A stretch of 21,285 bases of DNA, taken from positions 1 to 21,285 of IMG/VR virus record IMGVR_UViG_3300025099_003971; one strand, 5' to 3'. Shown piece after piece: positions 1 through 7,424 of the stretch (its first letter is position 1; the number at the start of each line of letters is the position of its first letter). The notes below the pieces were generated by a model that did not search any database, had not been told where the DNA came from, and saw only the letters and a list, made by a program, of their open reading frames with translations. This DNA is from a virus. The position numbers were made by a program, and so were the translations under genes.

Positions 1-1265
1 GACACGTCTTGTGCTAATTCCGGAGACCATTGAGCTCTTAATTTTCTTTCAGTTACAGAAACTGTTACAGATTCTAAGTCGAAAGAAACTTCACCCATTT
101 CTGATTCAAATTCTAAATCATAGTATTCTCTCCATGATGCGAAGAATGGTGACTCAGATTGTGCAGCTCCTACTGTTACAACAGCTGTATTAGCTAAGTA
201 TGAACAAACATATCCGTCAACAGAATCACACTTGATACATGCTGGACAAGAAAGGTCTAACTCAACATAAATGTATCCGTTAGCGTCACAAATATTGTCA
301 TATTTACCACCTGGAATAGTAGTACTAGTAGATGTATTAAGACCTTGAACGATACCTTGTCCGTATTTTTGAGTTACAATTCTAAATAATACTGGAACTG
401 GTGTTGCAACACCTGTTGCTCCAACAGTTCTTGCCGGTGCATTTGAAGTGTCATAGAAAGTAGAACCTGATTTACAAGTTGTACTCGCAGTTGTCCATAG
501 TGTAAATGAAGCTAAAAACTCTTCAGTATCTTGTTCGTTACCATTTGGTCCGATTAATTTACCGTTACCAGCTGACTGGAATCCAGTTACTTTAAGAATA
601 GTTGTTTTAGCACAAGAAGTAGTAGAAGTTAAACTAGTTAATTCACTATCAGCTGTAGTAGCTTCTGATAATGTTCTAGCTGAAGCATTCCATTTTTGAA
701 CTTTAAGTTGTGTATTCGTAAATGCAGAAAACTTTCCTTTAGATGCGTCATATAAACCATCTTCTGGAGTTAAAGGGTCGTTAGACACATAGAAATTATC
801 ATATAAGTTAATTGTTTGTGCCGAGAATGGAGAGTTAGCAGTTTGTGCTGCAGAAGCTCCTGGAGCTCCTAGTGGTGCGTATTGTGAATTTGTTACACCA
901 TACAACTCACCCCCATTACCATCTTTTCTTGTTGAAACTTTAGGTACAAAGTAGAACAATTTACCAATTGGTAAGTTCATAGCTTGTACAGAAACGATAT
1001 CATTTGCCAATAATTTAGAGAATACTCTTCTAATAATTGGGAATACAACAGTTTCGAAAGAACCTGATGCATCAGATGATGTTGCTTCGTTAATTAAATT
1101 TGTTGCTTGGTTTTCATAAAGTTGGGCAATGTTTTCTCTCGCGTGTCCTTTAAGACCGTCTAAGAATCCAAGCTTTTGCCATTTGTTTAAGGTATCTTCT
1201 TTGATAACTTTAAGGTGTTTTAACCCTATGTTACCAACCATACCTGATTCTAATAATGCTCCCAT
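1..1265 (-). CDS. 23: Major capsid protein, T4 gp23-like (3' end outside window)
   Basis: Major head subunit that forms the capsid shell. About 421 codons are visible from ATG at 1265; the C-terminus lies beyond the left edge (T4 gp23 is 521 aa). The diagnostic stretch is RKLRAQWSPELAQD (codons near 3-45), matching the conserved KARKLKAEWTPELAQD region of T4 gp23. The N-terminus (MGALLESGMVGN) and a segment ending in FPIIRRVFSKLLANDIVSVQ fit the family. It lies directly after the scaffold gene, as in T4. Unusual: several cysteines, including CPACIKC at residues 340-346, plus others in AKTT-, KSG- and DNIC-type contexts within the variable domain. The 33-bp upstream gap has no Shine-Dalgarno sequence and lacks the TATTTAT box seen at neighbours, so it may share the scaffold transcript. 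Family call is firm; the role of the cysteines is unknown. Confidence 0.93.
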   Translation of the reverse strand, partial: MGALLESGMVGNIGLKHLKVIKEDTLNKWQKLGFLDGLKGHARENIAQLYENQATNLINEATSSDASGSFETVVFPIIRRVFSKLLANDIVSVQAMNLPIGKLFYFVPKVSTRKDGNGGELYGVTNSQYAPLGAPGASAAQTANSPFSAQTINLYDNFYVSNDPLTPEDGLYDASKGKFSAFTNTQLKVQKWNASARTLSEATTADSELTSLTSTTSCAKTTILKVTGFQSAGNGKLIGPNGNEQDTEEFLASFTLWTTASTTCKSGSTFYDTSNAPARTVGATGVATPVPVLFRIVTQKYGQGIVQGLNTSTSTTIPGGKYDNICDANGYIYVELDLSCPACIKCDSVDGYVCSYLANTAVVTVGAAQSESPFFASWREYYDLEFESEMGEVSFDLESVTVSVTERKLRAQWSPELAQDV

Positions 1266-1298
1266 GTTTTTAATTTATTTTTTTAAGCGTTTATTTTA

Positions 1299-2762
1299 TT
1301 ATAGTTTGGACATTAAGTCCTTAATTCTACTAAATTGTGGATTCTCATAGGCTTTTGTTTCCATAAGTTTTGTATTTGAACCACTCTTTATTGTAGAGTT
1401 AATTTTTCTATCTACTGACTCGGAAATACTTTTCTTAGTCTTACTAGTAATAGAAGGTTTATTCTGAGAAAGTTCTTCTCTTACCACTCTGTACAAATCT
1501 TTAGATTCTTTTAATGATTTAACATTATCAAATCTTCTAAGGATATTAACCTTTTCTTGTTTTGTAGTTGAGTGTTCAGTGAACAATCTTGTAGCGTATG
1601 CTAAATTAGAATTAAATACCCCAACTTCATTTAATTTTTTCTTAAATGAAACTAAAGCTTTTCTATATTCACCATTTTTACCTTTAAGATTACTTACTTC
1701 CTCCTGAAGACGGTGGTAGTTTTCTTGTAGTTTTCTTCCTTTTGTTCTTGCCGACTCATTAAGGTCTAGGTTTCTATTATTGGTAAAGCCTTTTCTTAAA
1801 CCTCTACCAGATTTAGCACCAAAACCATAAGTTCTAGACGCTTCCCCCATTTCACCTTGATTACTTTGTCTATTACTAGAGAATTTAGGTTTACCCATAG
1901 CTTTTTCCATTCCTTCACTGTCATCTCTTCTGTCAGCGAAAGATTGTGTCATTGATGCCTCAGGACCATCTTCCATTCCTAATGTATCATCAAGTCTACT
2001 ATTGTAACCTTGTTTCTTTTCATATCTGTCATCGTGGTGATGTACACTGTCATCTTCATCCAATTCGATTTCATACATAGGTTCATCGTGTGCACCCTCC
2101 ATATGGTCATGTTTCATTTCCATGTGATGTTTTTTACCATAACCTTCCATGTGGTCATGTTTCATTTCATCCATTTCATGTTCACCTTCCATGTGGTCAT
2201 GTTTCATCTCATCCAATTCGATTTCGTACATAGGTTCGTCATCCATTTCATCAACCTCCCCATCCATTTCGATTTCGTACATTGGTTCATCCTTTTTCAT
2301 CTCTTTTAAATTTCTTTTTTTCATAGATTTTTTGTTTTCTTCCAATTTTATTAAGTATTCATCATCACCATCAGTAAGTGAAATTTCTTCATCGTCCTGT
2401 TGAACGATTATTCCATCTTCACTACCCATAGCCTTGAATACCTTTAAGACTTCTTCGTCAGATGCTGAGGTTAGGTCTAGAGGCGGCAAATCGTCAGATA
2501 ACATATCGATATCATCAGTCTCGTCCTCAATGTCAAGTTCCATGCCCATGTCCCCCATTGGGTTATCCATGACCATCTCTACTTCTTGTTCTGTGTCCTC
2601 CTGCTCCTTAAGGTAATCGTCTCCCTCAGATAACGATTCTTTTACTAGTTCGCTAATTTCTTCCTTCATTGTCGAAGAAAGTATTTCTTTTGCATTAGAC
2701 TTCATAGTTTCTTCCAACTGTTCAGCCTCGAGCAACGCTTTTTCTATTATAGACTCACTCAT
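1299..2762 (-). CDS. 22: Prohead scaffold/core protein, gp22-like
   Basis: Probable internal scaffold of the prohead, expected to be cleaved by the protease encoded just upstream. 487 aa. Residues 1-140 are strongly acidic; 159-236 is a Met/His/Asp/Glu repeat region; 240-345 is polar and probably disordered; 345-440 is helical and basic/acidic with the segment AYATRLFTEHSTTKQEK and a coiled-coil-like run (ENYHRLQEEVSNLK); the C-terminus ends FSRIKDLMSKL. The assignment rests on position between protease and capsid genes, as in T4, and on the acidic, coiled-coil character typical of gp22; sequence similarity to T4 itself is not evident by eye. It is longer than T4 gp22 (about 269 aa), mostly because of the acidic and repeat regions. 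A TATTTAT box lies 15 nt before the ATG. Confidence 0.75.
   Translation of the reverse strand: MSESIIEKALLEAEQLEETMKSNAKEILSSTMKEEISELVKESLSEGDDYLKEQEDTEQEVEMVMDNPMGDMGMELDIEDETDDIDMLSDDLPPLDLTSASDEEVLKVFKAMGSEDGIIVQQDDEEISLTDGDDEYLIKLEENKKSMKKRNLKEMKKDEPMYEIEMDGEVDEMDDEPMYEIELDEMKHDHMEGEHEMDEMKHDHMEGYGKKHHMEMKHDHMEGAHDEPMYEIELDEDDSVHHHDDRYEKKQGYNSRLDDTLGMEDGPEASMTQSFADRRDDSEGMEKAMGKPKFSSNRQSNQGEMGEASRTYGFGAKSGRGLRKGFTNNRNLDLNESARTKGRKLQENYHRLQEEVSNLKGKNGEYRKALVSFKKKLNEVGVFNSNLAYATRLFTEHSTTKQEKVNILRRFDNVKSLKESKDLYRVVREELSQNKPSITSKTKKSISESVDRKINSTIKSGSNTKLMETKAYENPQFSRIKDLMSKL
2055..2288 (-). repeat. Met/His-rich acidic repeat region within scaffold gene
   Basis: Residues 159-236 of the gp22-like protein contain three copies of MKHDHMEG-type octapeptides (around 186, 200 and 216) interleaved with three copies of DEPMYEIE(L/M)D (around 158, 175 and 226). 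The DNA repeats too (atggtcatgtttcat and variants on the plus strand). His, Met, Asp and Glu dominate, a composition seen in metal-binding low-complexity segments; that function is inference only. Confidence 0.85.
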
Positions 2763-2777
2763 AAGTTTATTTTAATA

Positions 2778-2784
2778 ATAAATA
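2778..2784 (-). promoter_or_regulatory. TATTTAT box upstream of scaffold gene
   Basis: TATTTAT on the minus strand, 15 nt before the ATG at 2762. It is one of nine identical heptamers before leftward genes in this window; candidate late promoter core. Confidence 0.45.
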
Positions 2785-2794
2785 TACGTGACTA

Positions 2795-2814
2795 GCCAAA
2801 AAATTCCTTTTGGC
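2795..2814 (-). terminator. Hairpin between protease and scaffold genes
   Basis: Perfect 7-bp stem GCCAAAA / TTTTGGC with a 6-nt loop, in the 74-bp gap after the protease stop. There is no clear T-tract on the leftward side, so it is a hairpin that may attenuate transcription, protect the 3' end or mark RNA processing, not a canonical terminator. Confidence 0.4.
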
Positions 2815-2836
2815 AATCATGTTATTGTGGTTTTTT

Positions 2837-3538
2837 TTATCTGTCTAAAAAATTATTTAATTTAGACATCAACTTTAAAGCTTTATCCGCTTTATCGTCC
2901 AGTGTATTTGGTTCTTGTTTACTTTCTAAAACTTCATCATATTTGTCAGCATCACCAGCATTTTTAAATAAGTAAGACCCTGGTGTTGATGGTGAAGATA
3001 CTAGGTCAAAACATATTAATTCGAAATCATCTTGTACTTCATTGTGTCCACCACTTTCTTTAAGTGAACCTACACCTCTAGATGAAATACCTAGTGTAAC
3101 TCCTTGACGTAAAAGATTAGCTGCTATATCACCAACTGTAGATACAACACCATCTTTGTGATAACCAGGACTTGTTAACATTCTTAGTTTACCCATTAAT
3201 CTATTTCCATCCCAAAAAGTTTCGGTAATAATATGTGAAGTTCTTTCTAAATCTATTAAGGAAGATTCTGGATGATTTAATTCTGAAATAGAACCACCTC
3301 GTTTAATAACATCTTGATATCTTTCATTTTCTCTTTTTAAAATACGTTCTGGATAAACCCTACCATTTCTATTTGGTACACCATACTTTTGTAGTATACA
3401 ATACATTTCAACTTCACCGTCAAAATTTGGGTCCGCTATTTCTCTTAAAACTTTTGAGTTATGTTTTGGTGAGACACTTCCTGCGTCATATTCGATTAAT
3501 ATTCCATGTCCTATTTCTTTCGGTCCTAAAATCTTCAT
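2837..3538 (-). CDS. 21: Prohead maturation protease, T4 gp21-like
   Basis: Serine protease that cleaves scaffold and capsid proteins during head maturation. 233 aa, close to T4 gp21 (212 aa). Visible family features: PNRNGRVYP at 55-63; candidate catalytic His in SELNHPESS (H89); candidate nucleophile Ser in GISSRGVGS (S152 or S153); Asp in ICFDLVSSPSTPGS (D178), which may complete the triad. The C-terminal 40 residues are charged and linker-like. Gene order portal - (three small genes) - protease - scaffold - capsid matches T4. A TATTTAT box lies 15 nt before the ATG and an upstream terminator insulates it from the preceding gene, so it probably has its own promoter. High confidence on family; the triad is assigned by motif, not structure. 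Confidence 0.92.
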   Translation of the reverse strand: MKILGPKEIGHGILIEYDAGSVSPKHNSKVLREIADPNFDGEVEMYCILQKYGVPNRNGRVYPERILKRENERYQDVIKRGGSISELNHPESSLIDLERTSHIITETFWDGNRLMGKLRMLTSPGYHKDGVVSTVGDIAANLLRQGVTLGISSRGVGSLKESGGHNEVQDDFELICFDLVSSPSTPGSYLFKNAGDADKYDEVLESKQEPNTLDDKADKALKLMSKLNNFLDR

Positions 3539-3553
3539 ATTATAGTTTTATAT

Positions 3554-3560
3554 ATAAATA
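3554..3560 (-). promoter_or_regulatory. TATTTAT box upstream of prohead protease
   Basis: TATTTAT on the minus strand, 15 nt before the ATG at 3538, the same spacing as at the scaffold gene. It lies just downstream (in the transcription direction) of the terminator at 3573-3600. Confidence 0.45.
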
Positions 3561-3572
3561 CAAAATAATGAA

Positions 3573-3600
3573 TAAAAAAAACCCCAGGGTTCTGAGGTTT
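3573..3600 (-). terminator. Rho-independent terminator after the 3627-4244 gene
   Basis: Read leftward, AAACCTCAG - AACC - CTGGGGTTT forms a 9-bp stem (one U-G pair), followed by a run of T. It lies 26 bp past the stop codon of the Gly/Ser-rich gene. Confidence 0.75.
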
Positions 3601-3626
3601 AACTTATTTAACATTTTTATTTATTA

Positions 3627-4244
3627 TTAGGAATAAGTACCAAATGCAGTTACTGCGGTTAAAGCCCCATATGCATATTGTGTTCCTCCACTTTTAAATG
3701 CACTATACTTAGACCCTTCTCCGATATTTGCCCCTGTATTACCAGTAATATTAATCCAACCTCCATTACTATTCATTAAGCCATCTCCACTATTAATCGG
3801 ACCAAGTCCACCTGTTTGAGTTGACCCACTTCCTTGTATTGCAAAAAAGTTTAAGGTATTAGCTGTTGTGAAAGCAAATATCGTATTCCAAGAAACTACT
3901 TCCCATTTACCTTGACTAGACTTTCCACCACCATATCTTAACAGATGAGAATAACCACAACATGCACAACCCTCATCACCATCATTTATAGTATAAGCTC
4001 CGTCTGAGTACCCCCATGTTGGTTGACCATTATAAGAACATTCTGTTTTAGTAAGAACCATTGTTGTAGCACCACTATTTCCACCTAATTCTGGGACTCT
4101 AGTTGACCCTAAATTTAAATGGAGAGTTATCTTATTGTAATTGTAGATGTTTGCCGTATTTTCTGAAACACCTGATAGTGTGTCTGCTTTTGCAGTATTA
4201 CCTAATCCTCCCTTCACATATTGATGTCCTGTACTTAATCCCAT
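3627..4244 (-). CDS. Gly/Ser/Thr-rich protein, probable virion component
   Basis: Not recognised. 205 aa, rich in Gly, Ser, Thr, Asn and Tyr with few charged residues, a composition usual for beta-rich virion surface proteins such as decoration or head-fibre subunits. No signal peptide or membrane helix is visible. It has a tight cysteine cluster, GCACCGYSH (about residues 92-100), and an isolated Cys in KTECSYNG. It sits among head genes, flanked by terminators on both sides and with a TATTTAT box 34 nt before its ATG, so it appears to be a separate late unit. It shares composition and a Cys cluster with the 13353-13811 protein and with the capsid protein's CPACIKC segment. A structural role is inferred from composition and location only. 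Confidence 0.7.
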   Translation of the reverse strand: MGLSTGHQYVKGGLGNTAKADTLSGVSENTANIYNYNKITLHLNLGSTRVPELGGNSGATTMVLTKTECSYNGQPTWGYSDGAYTINDGDEGCACCGYSHLLRYGGGKSSQGKWEVVSWNTIFAFTTANTLNFFAIQGSGSTQTGGLGPINSGDGLMNSNGGWINITGNTGANIGEGSKYSAFKSGGTQYAYGALTAVTAFGTYS

Positions 4245-4278
4245 AATTGTATATTTTGTTTAATTTTTATTTCTATAG

Positions 4279-4285
4279 ATAAATA
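4279..4285 (-). promoter_or_regulatory. TATTTAT box upstream of Gly/Ser-rich gene
   Basis: TATTTAT on the minus strand, 34 nt before the ATG at 4244 and directly after the terminator at 4299-4325. Longest spacing of the nine boxes. Confidence 0.4.
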
Positions 4286-4298
4286 TATTACTACAAAC

Positions 4299-4325
4299 AA
4301 AAAAACTACTGTTATTAGTAGTTTT
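4299..4325 (-). terminator. Terminator overlapping the stop of the 4315-4752 gene
   Basis: Perfect 9-bp stem AAAACTACT / AGTAGTTTT with a 6-nt loop (stem-loop 4302-4325), followed leftward by seven T (4299-4305). The stop codon of the 4315-4752 gene lies inside the hairpin. T-rich sequence on the other side could allow bidirectional function. Confidence 0.8.
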
Positions 4326-4752
4326 CTTTTTTTGTTGACGAAAATGAAAAAAATTCATTGTCTTTTAGTTCTTCAGTGATTAATTTTTTAGTTTTGTTTT
4401 CTATCGAAGCTATAGTTTCTTTATTTTTTAAATTTAATTTTGCTTTTGTAAAAAAAGTCATTTCACATTTCATAAATGATTTTTTACCAATGGATATACC
4501 ACTGCTTCTTAAATCTAAATCTACTATCATGTTAGTTCTAAAATTTTCATTATCTATTAAATTAGTCATTCTGGTTTTTAATAATTTTCTAAAATTTTTA
4601 ACAACACAGTTCCAACAATTATATTCTTTTATTGGTTTTGCCCAACTAGAGAATTGTACATATATTGATTTTAAATTTTTAGAATCCACCGTACCTATAT
4701 GTGCTTTAAATTTTGGGTGGACTCTGATTGGGATTGTTTTTCCTGTTTTCAT
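4315..4752 (-). CDS. Unknown protein with CxxC motif, 145 aa
   Basis: Not recognised. 145 aa, basic (many Lys), with a single CWNC motif at 46-49 that could bind metal or form a disulfide, and a lone Cys in KSFMKCEMTFF. The N-terminal part (KTIPIRVHPKFKAHIG) looks beta-rich and the C-terminal 40 residues are helical and Lys/Glu-rich. It lies in the portal-to-protease interval where T4 carries the small prohead-core genes 67 and 68, but it does not share their acidic character. Its ATG follows the previous gene's stop by 39 bp without a TATTTAT box, so it is probably cotranscribed with the 4792-5535 gene. Its stop codon is inside a terminator, ending that unit. Confidence 0.75.
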   Translation of the reverse strand: MKTGKTIPIRVHPKFKAHIGTVDSKNLKSIYVQFSSWAKPIKEYNCWNCVVKNFRKLLKTRMTNLIDNENFRTNMIVDLDLRSSGISIGKKSFMKCEMTFFTKAKLNLKNKETIASIENKTKKLITEELKDNEFFSFSSTKKENY

Positions 4753-4791
4753 ACCTAATATTCTTTACTAAAGTATAGGTATTTAAGGTGA

Positions 4792-5535
4792 TTAATTCAA
4801 ATCTGTTTGTAGTTGTTTTAACCTCAATAAAGATAGTTTATCTTTCTTCATTGTAAGAACAACATTTTTGGTTTGGGTTAGTTTGGCTTTTAGATTTTCT
4901 TCTTTACTTTCTTTTACTAAAGAGTTTATTCTAGTTAGTACAACTTCTTTAACTTTGTTAATTTCTTCAAATAAATTATCTTTTTTAATTGACATTATTT
5001 CTGATAATAAACTCTTATCGTCTTTGGATAGTTTTGAAAATTCTTTATTATAGTTTTCTGAAAGTGTATAGGCTAAAGTTTGTGGGTTTAGTTTTGTTCT
5101 TAATTTTCTATATTCTTTTCTATTTAAAACACTTTCTATTAAATTATTTTTAACCTCTAACCTATTAGTAATATTTTTAACACCCTTTTTATAGATTAAA
5201 TAATCTAAATTATTATATGTTTTATTATTAGTTTCTTTTATTAGGTTAGTTCTTTTATCAAATACTTTTTCTAATATAGTACAAACATTTTTAAGGGAAT
5301 TAATTTTAGGTCTTAGGTAATAAACCGATTCGTTTATATACTCAGTTAATTCGTTTTTACTTTTAAAATTTTTTTGTTCTATTTCATTATATAACGTAAA
5401 AAACTCCCTAAAAGGTTTTGACATTTTTAATGCCCCCATTATAACATGAAAGTTTTCTTTAAATAATTTTTTGTCTGAATAAGAATTTTCTAATATAGAG
5501 TCTATATTTTTTTTATAATAACTAAATGGTTTCAT
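4792..5535 (-). CDS. Unknown Lys/Glu-rich helical protein after portal gene
   Basis: Not confidently recognised. 247 aa, almost entirely helical by composition (Lys, Glu, Asn, Leu), with a less charged N-terminal segment FHVIMGALKMSKPFREFFTL at 29-48. No membrane segment or signal peptide. It starts 22 bp after the portal stop, in the place of T4 genes 67/68 (prohead core), so a role in prohead core or portal-neck assembly is a reasonable guess from context only. A TATTTAT box lies 14 nt before the ATG and abuts the portal stop codon. Confidence 0.75.
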   Translation of the reverse strand: MKPFSYYKKNIDSILENSYSDKKLFKENFHVIMGALKMSKPFREFFTLYNEIEQKNFKSKNELTEYINESVYYLRPKINSLKNVCTILEKVFDKRTNLIKETNNKTYNNLDYLIYKKGVKNITNRLEVKNNLIESVLNRKEYRKLRTKLNPQTLAYTLSENYNKEFSKLSKDDKSLLSEIMSIKKDNLFEEINKVKEVVLTRINSLVKESKEENLKAKLTQTKNVVLTMKKDKLSLLRLKQLQTDLN

Positions 5536-5549
5536 AAATACTTTTTTAA

Positions 5550-5556
5550 ATAAATA
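5550..5556 (-). promoter_or_regulatory. TATTTAT box upstream of 4792-5535 gene
   Basis: TATTTAT on the minus strand, 14 nt before the ATG, within the extended context TATTTATTTAAAAAAGTAT that recurs almost identically before the 13811 and 14859 genes. Confidence 0.45.
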
Positions 5557-5557
5557 T

Positions 5558-7384
5558 CTATTCTTTAACTAAATCGTCTATTTCTTTATTAAGTTTATCT
5601 ATCTCTTGATTAGTTTTATTAGCCATATCCTCTAGGTTAGGTAAATTAATACCTTTATTTTCCAATATAAGTGGTAAATCTTTTTCAATTTTAAAACCTT
5701 CAGCTGCTGGTTCTGCACCTCCACCACTTACTGGTGGTGGTCCTGGAGGTGCTCCTCCACCCATTGGTGGTGGTGGGGAACTTTCTTCACCACCAGGTAA
5801 ACCTCCTTCATCACCCGCTTCAGCTTCAGTACCTTCAATATCACCATATAACTTATCTATTTGGTTAAATACTCCTGTTTTCTTAATAATTGTAGCAGTA
5901 TCCTCTAATTCTTTAGCTATAGCTTTTTCAAACCTTTGTTGTTGTAAATCTAACTTGATTTCTTCATCACTCATACCAAGAACATGTTTTTTAGCCCATG
6001 TCGCTGAAACTGGTGATATACCACCACCTGGGTCACTAACAGCATCTTTATATAAAGTAATTTTAGTTTGCCAAGCTTCTAATTTTAATAATTCAGATTG
6101 TGTTGATGGGTTAGTTAAACCTAAAGCAAAATTATCTAGTTCTTCATCAAAACCTAAAACATATAAATGTATTATAGCTATTTTATTTAATTCTTGTACT
6201 ATAGATTTTTGAATTCTATTAATTGTTCTAGCGAATCTAATATCTAATAAAGCTAAATTTTTTCCTTCACCAACAACCTCTTCAAAACCTAAAAACGCTT
6301 TTGGTATTCTTAGTGAAGCTAATAGTTTCTTTTGTATATATTCTATATCTGCAATTTCACTTAAGTTAGTTGCTCCTGGAAGTGTTTCTATTGGACTGGG
6401 TGCACCCTGGTCCCTAACTGGTATAAAAAAGTCTTGGTCAACAGCCATTTGGTTATATCTAAGGTCTACTTGACCATTTTGTGGGTCAACTATTGGGTCT
6501 CTTTTAAACTTATTAGCAACTCTTTGTACGTAAGCTTCGACATCCTTATCGTCCATGTTACCAACAAAAACTTTAAATATTCTTCTTTCAGGTGCTCTAG
6601 CTGTTCTATAAACTAACATAGCGTCCTCCGCTAATAATAATTGTTTCCAAACCCTTCTTGCTTTCTCTAACATAGAAGTACCATATGGTAATCTTCTATC
6701 ATCACCTAATAATCTAAAATGTGCTACTTCCCAAGAATTAAGTTCTATAGCCTTTTCTTTCCATATAAACTTTACCTTTCTTTCTTTTTCCGTGTCGGTA
6801 CCTTCTATTGGTGTTGGGAAAGAACCGGCTTCAACTCTCTCTATTTCAACATTAGGTAATTGTCTACACCCTATTACACCTTTTTCTGGGTCTATTTTTA
6901 AGTATACAAAATTATCACCGTATTTTGATGTATTTCTAATCCACATAGGTAAATTAGTATTAACATCTAATATGTTGTTAAATAAATCAATTAATATAGA
7001 TTTAATTCTAGAGGACTCTGAATAAATTGTTAACATATGACCATTTTCAGATGGTGTTGTAGATTCTTCAGCGTATATATCTAAAGCAGCTGAAATTTCT
7101 GGTGTAAACTCCATTGATTCATAATCATAATATGAAGCCAACCTAGTTGGTTCATAATAAACTGACTGTGTATATATTTCATTTTCAATCTTTTGCCATT
7201 GATTTGAAAGGTATACGGTTTGTTGAGCTGTTAACTTCTCTTTTTCAAATTGTGCTTTTGATGTAGTTTTTAATAAGTCTTTCTTATTAAATTTATACTG
7301 TGTATAAGAAGGTTGTTCCTGTCTTGGTCCGTCTGGGCCAAACATTCTACCTAGTTTTTGAAATATTGTTAAATTTTCTGCCAT
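5558..7384 (-). CDS. 20: Portal protein, T4 gp20-like
   Basis: Dodecameric portal at the DNA-entry vertex; it initiates head assembly and docks the terminase. 608 aa versus 524 in T4. Family features in order: YYDYESMEFTPEISAALDIY at 85-104; SKYGDNFVYLKI; the stretch AHFRLLGDDRRLPYGTSMLE; RAPERRIFKVFVGNM; IETLPGATNLSEIADIEYIQ; and KLLASLRIPKAFLGF. All align by eye with T4 gp20 order. The extra length is mostly a C-terminal extension: a Pro/Gly/Glu-rich linker at about 525-563 (SPPPPMGGGAPPGPPPVSGGG) followed by a helical Glu/Lys tail. It follows the terminase gene with a 40-bp gap, with no sheath (gp18) or tube (gp19) genes between as T4 has. Confidence 0.95.
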   Translation of the reverse strand: MAENLTIFQKLGRMFGPDGPRQEQPSYTQYKFNKKDLLKTTSKAQFEKEKLTAQQTVYLSNQWQKIENEIYTQSVYYEPTRLASYYDYESMEFTPEISAALDIYAEESTTPSENGHMLTIYSESSRIKSILIDLFNNILDVNTNLPMWIRNTSKYGDNFVYLKIDPEKGVIGCRQLPNVEIERVEAGSFPTPIEGTDTEKERKVKFIWKEKAIELNSWEVAHFRLLGDDRRLPYGTSMLEKARRVWKQLLLAEDAMLVYRTARAPERRIFKVFVGNMDDKDVEAYVQRVANKFKRDPIVDPQNGQVDLRYNQMAVDQDFFIPVRDQGAPSPIETLPGATNLSEIADIEYIQKKLLASLRIPKAFLGFEEVVGEGKNLALLDIRFARTINRIQKSIVQELNKIAIIHLYVLGFDEELDNFALGLTNPSTQSELLKLEAWQTKITLYKDAVSDPGGGISPVSATWAKKHVLGMSDEEIKLDLQQQRFEKAIAKELEDTATIIKKTGVFNQIDKLYGDIEGTEAEAGDEGGLPGGEESSPPPPMGGGAPPGPPPVSGGGAEPAAEGFKIEKDLPLILENKGINLPNLEDMANKTNQEIDKLNKEIDDLVKE

Positions 7385-7407
7385 GTTACAATAGTAATAA
7401 TTATATT

Positions 7408-7414
7408 ATAAATA
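7408..7414 (-). promoter_or_regulatory. TATTTAT box upstream of portal gene
   Basis: TATTTAT on the minus strand, 23 nt before the portal ATG, in the 40-bp gap after the terminase stop. Confidence 0.4.
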
Positions 7415-7424
7415 GTCCACACCA

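Noticed and set aside
2010-2403. Plus-strand open frames opposite the scaffold repeats
   Set aside because: They are antisense to a repetitive coding region, biased by its composition (Met/His codons read as hydrophobic), and have no start signals or family features.
4753-4791. Inverted-repeat-like sequence CTTTACTAAAG with outer CCTA/TAGG
   Set aside because: The inner arms leave a loop too small to fold and the outer pairing needs an uneven internal loop; no convincing hairpin.
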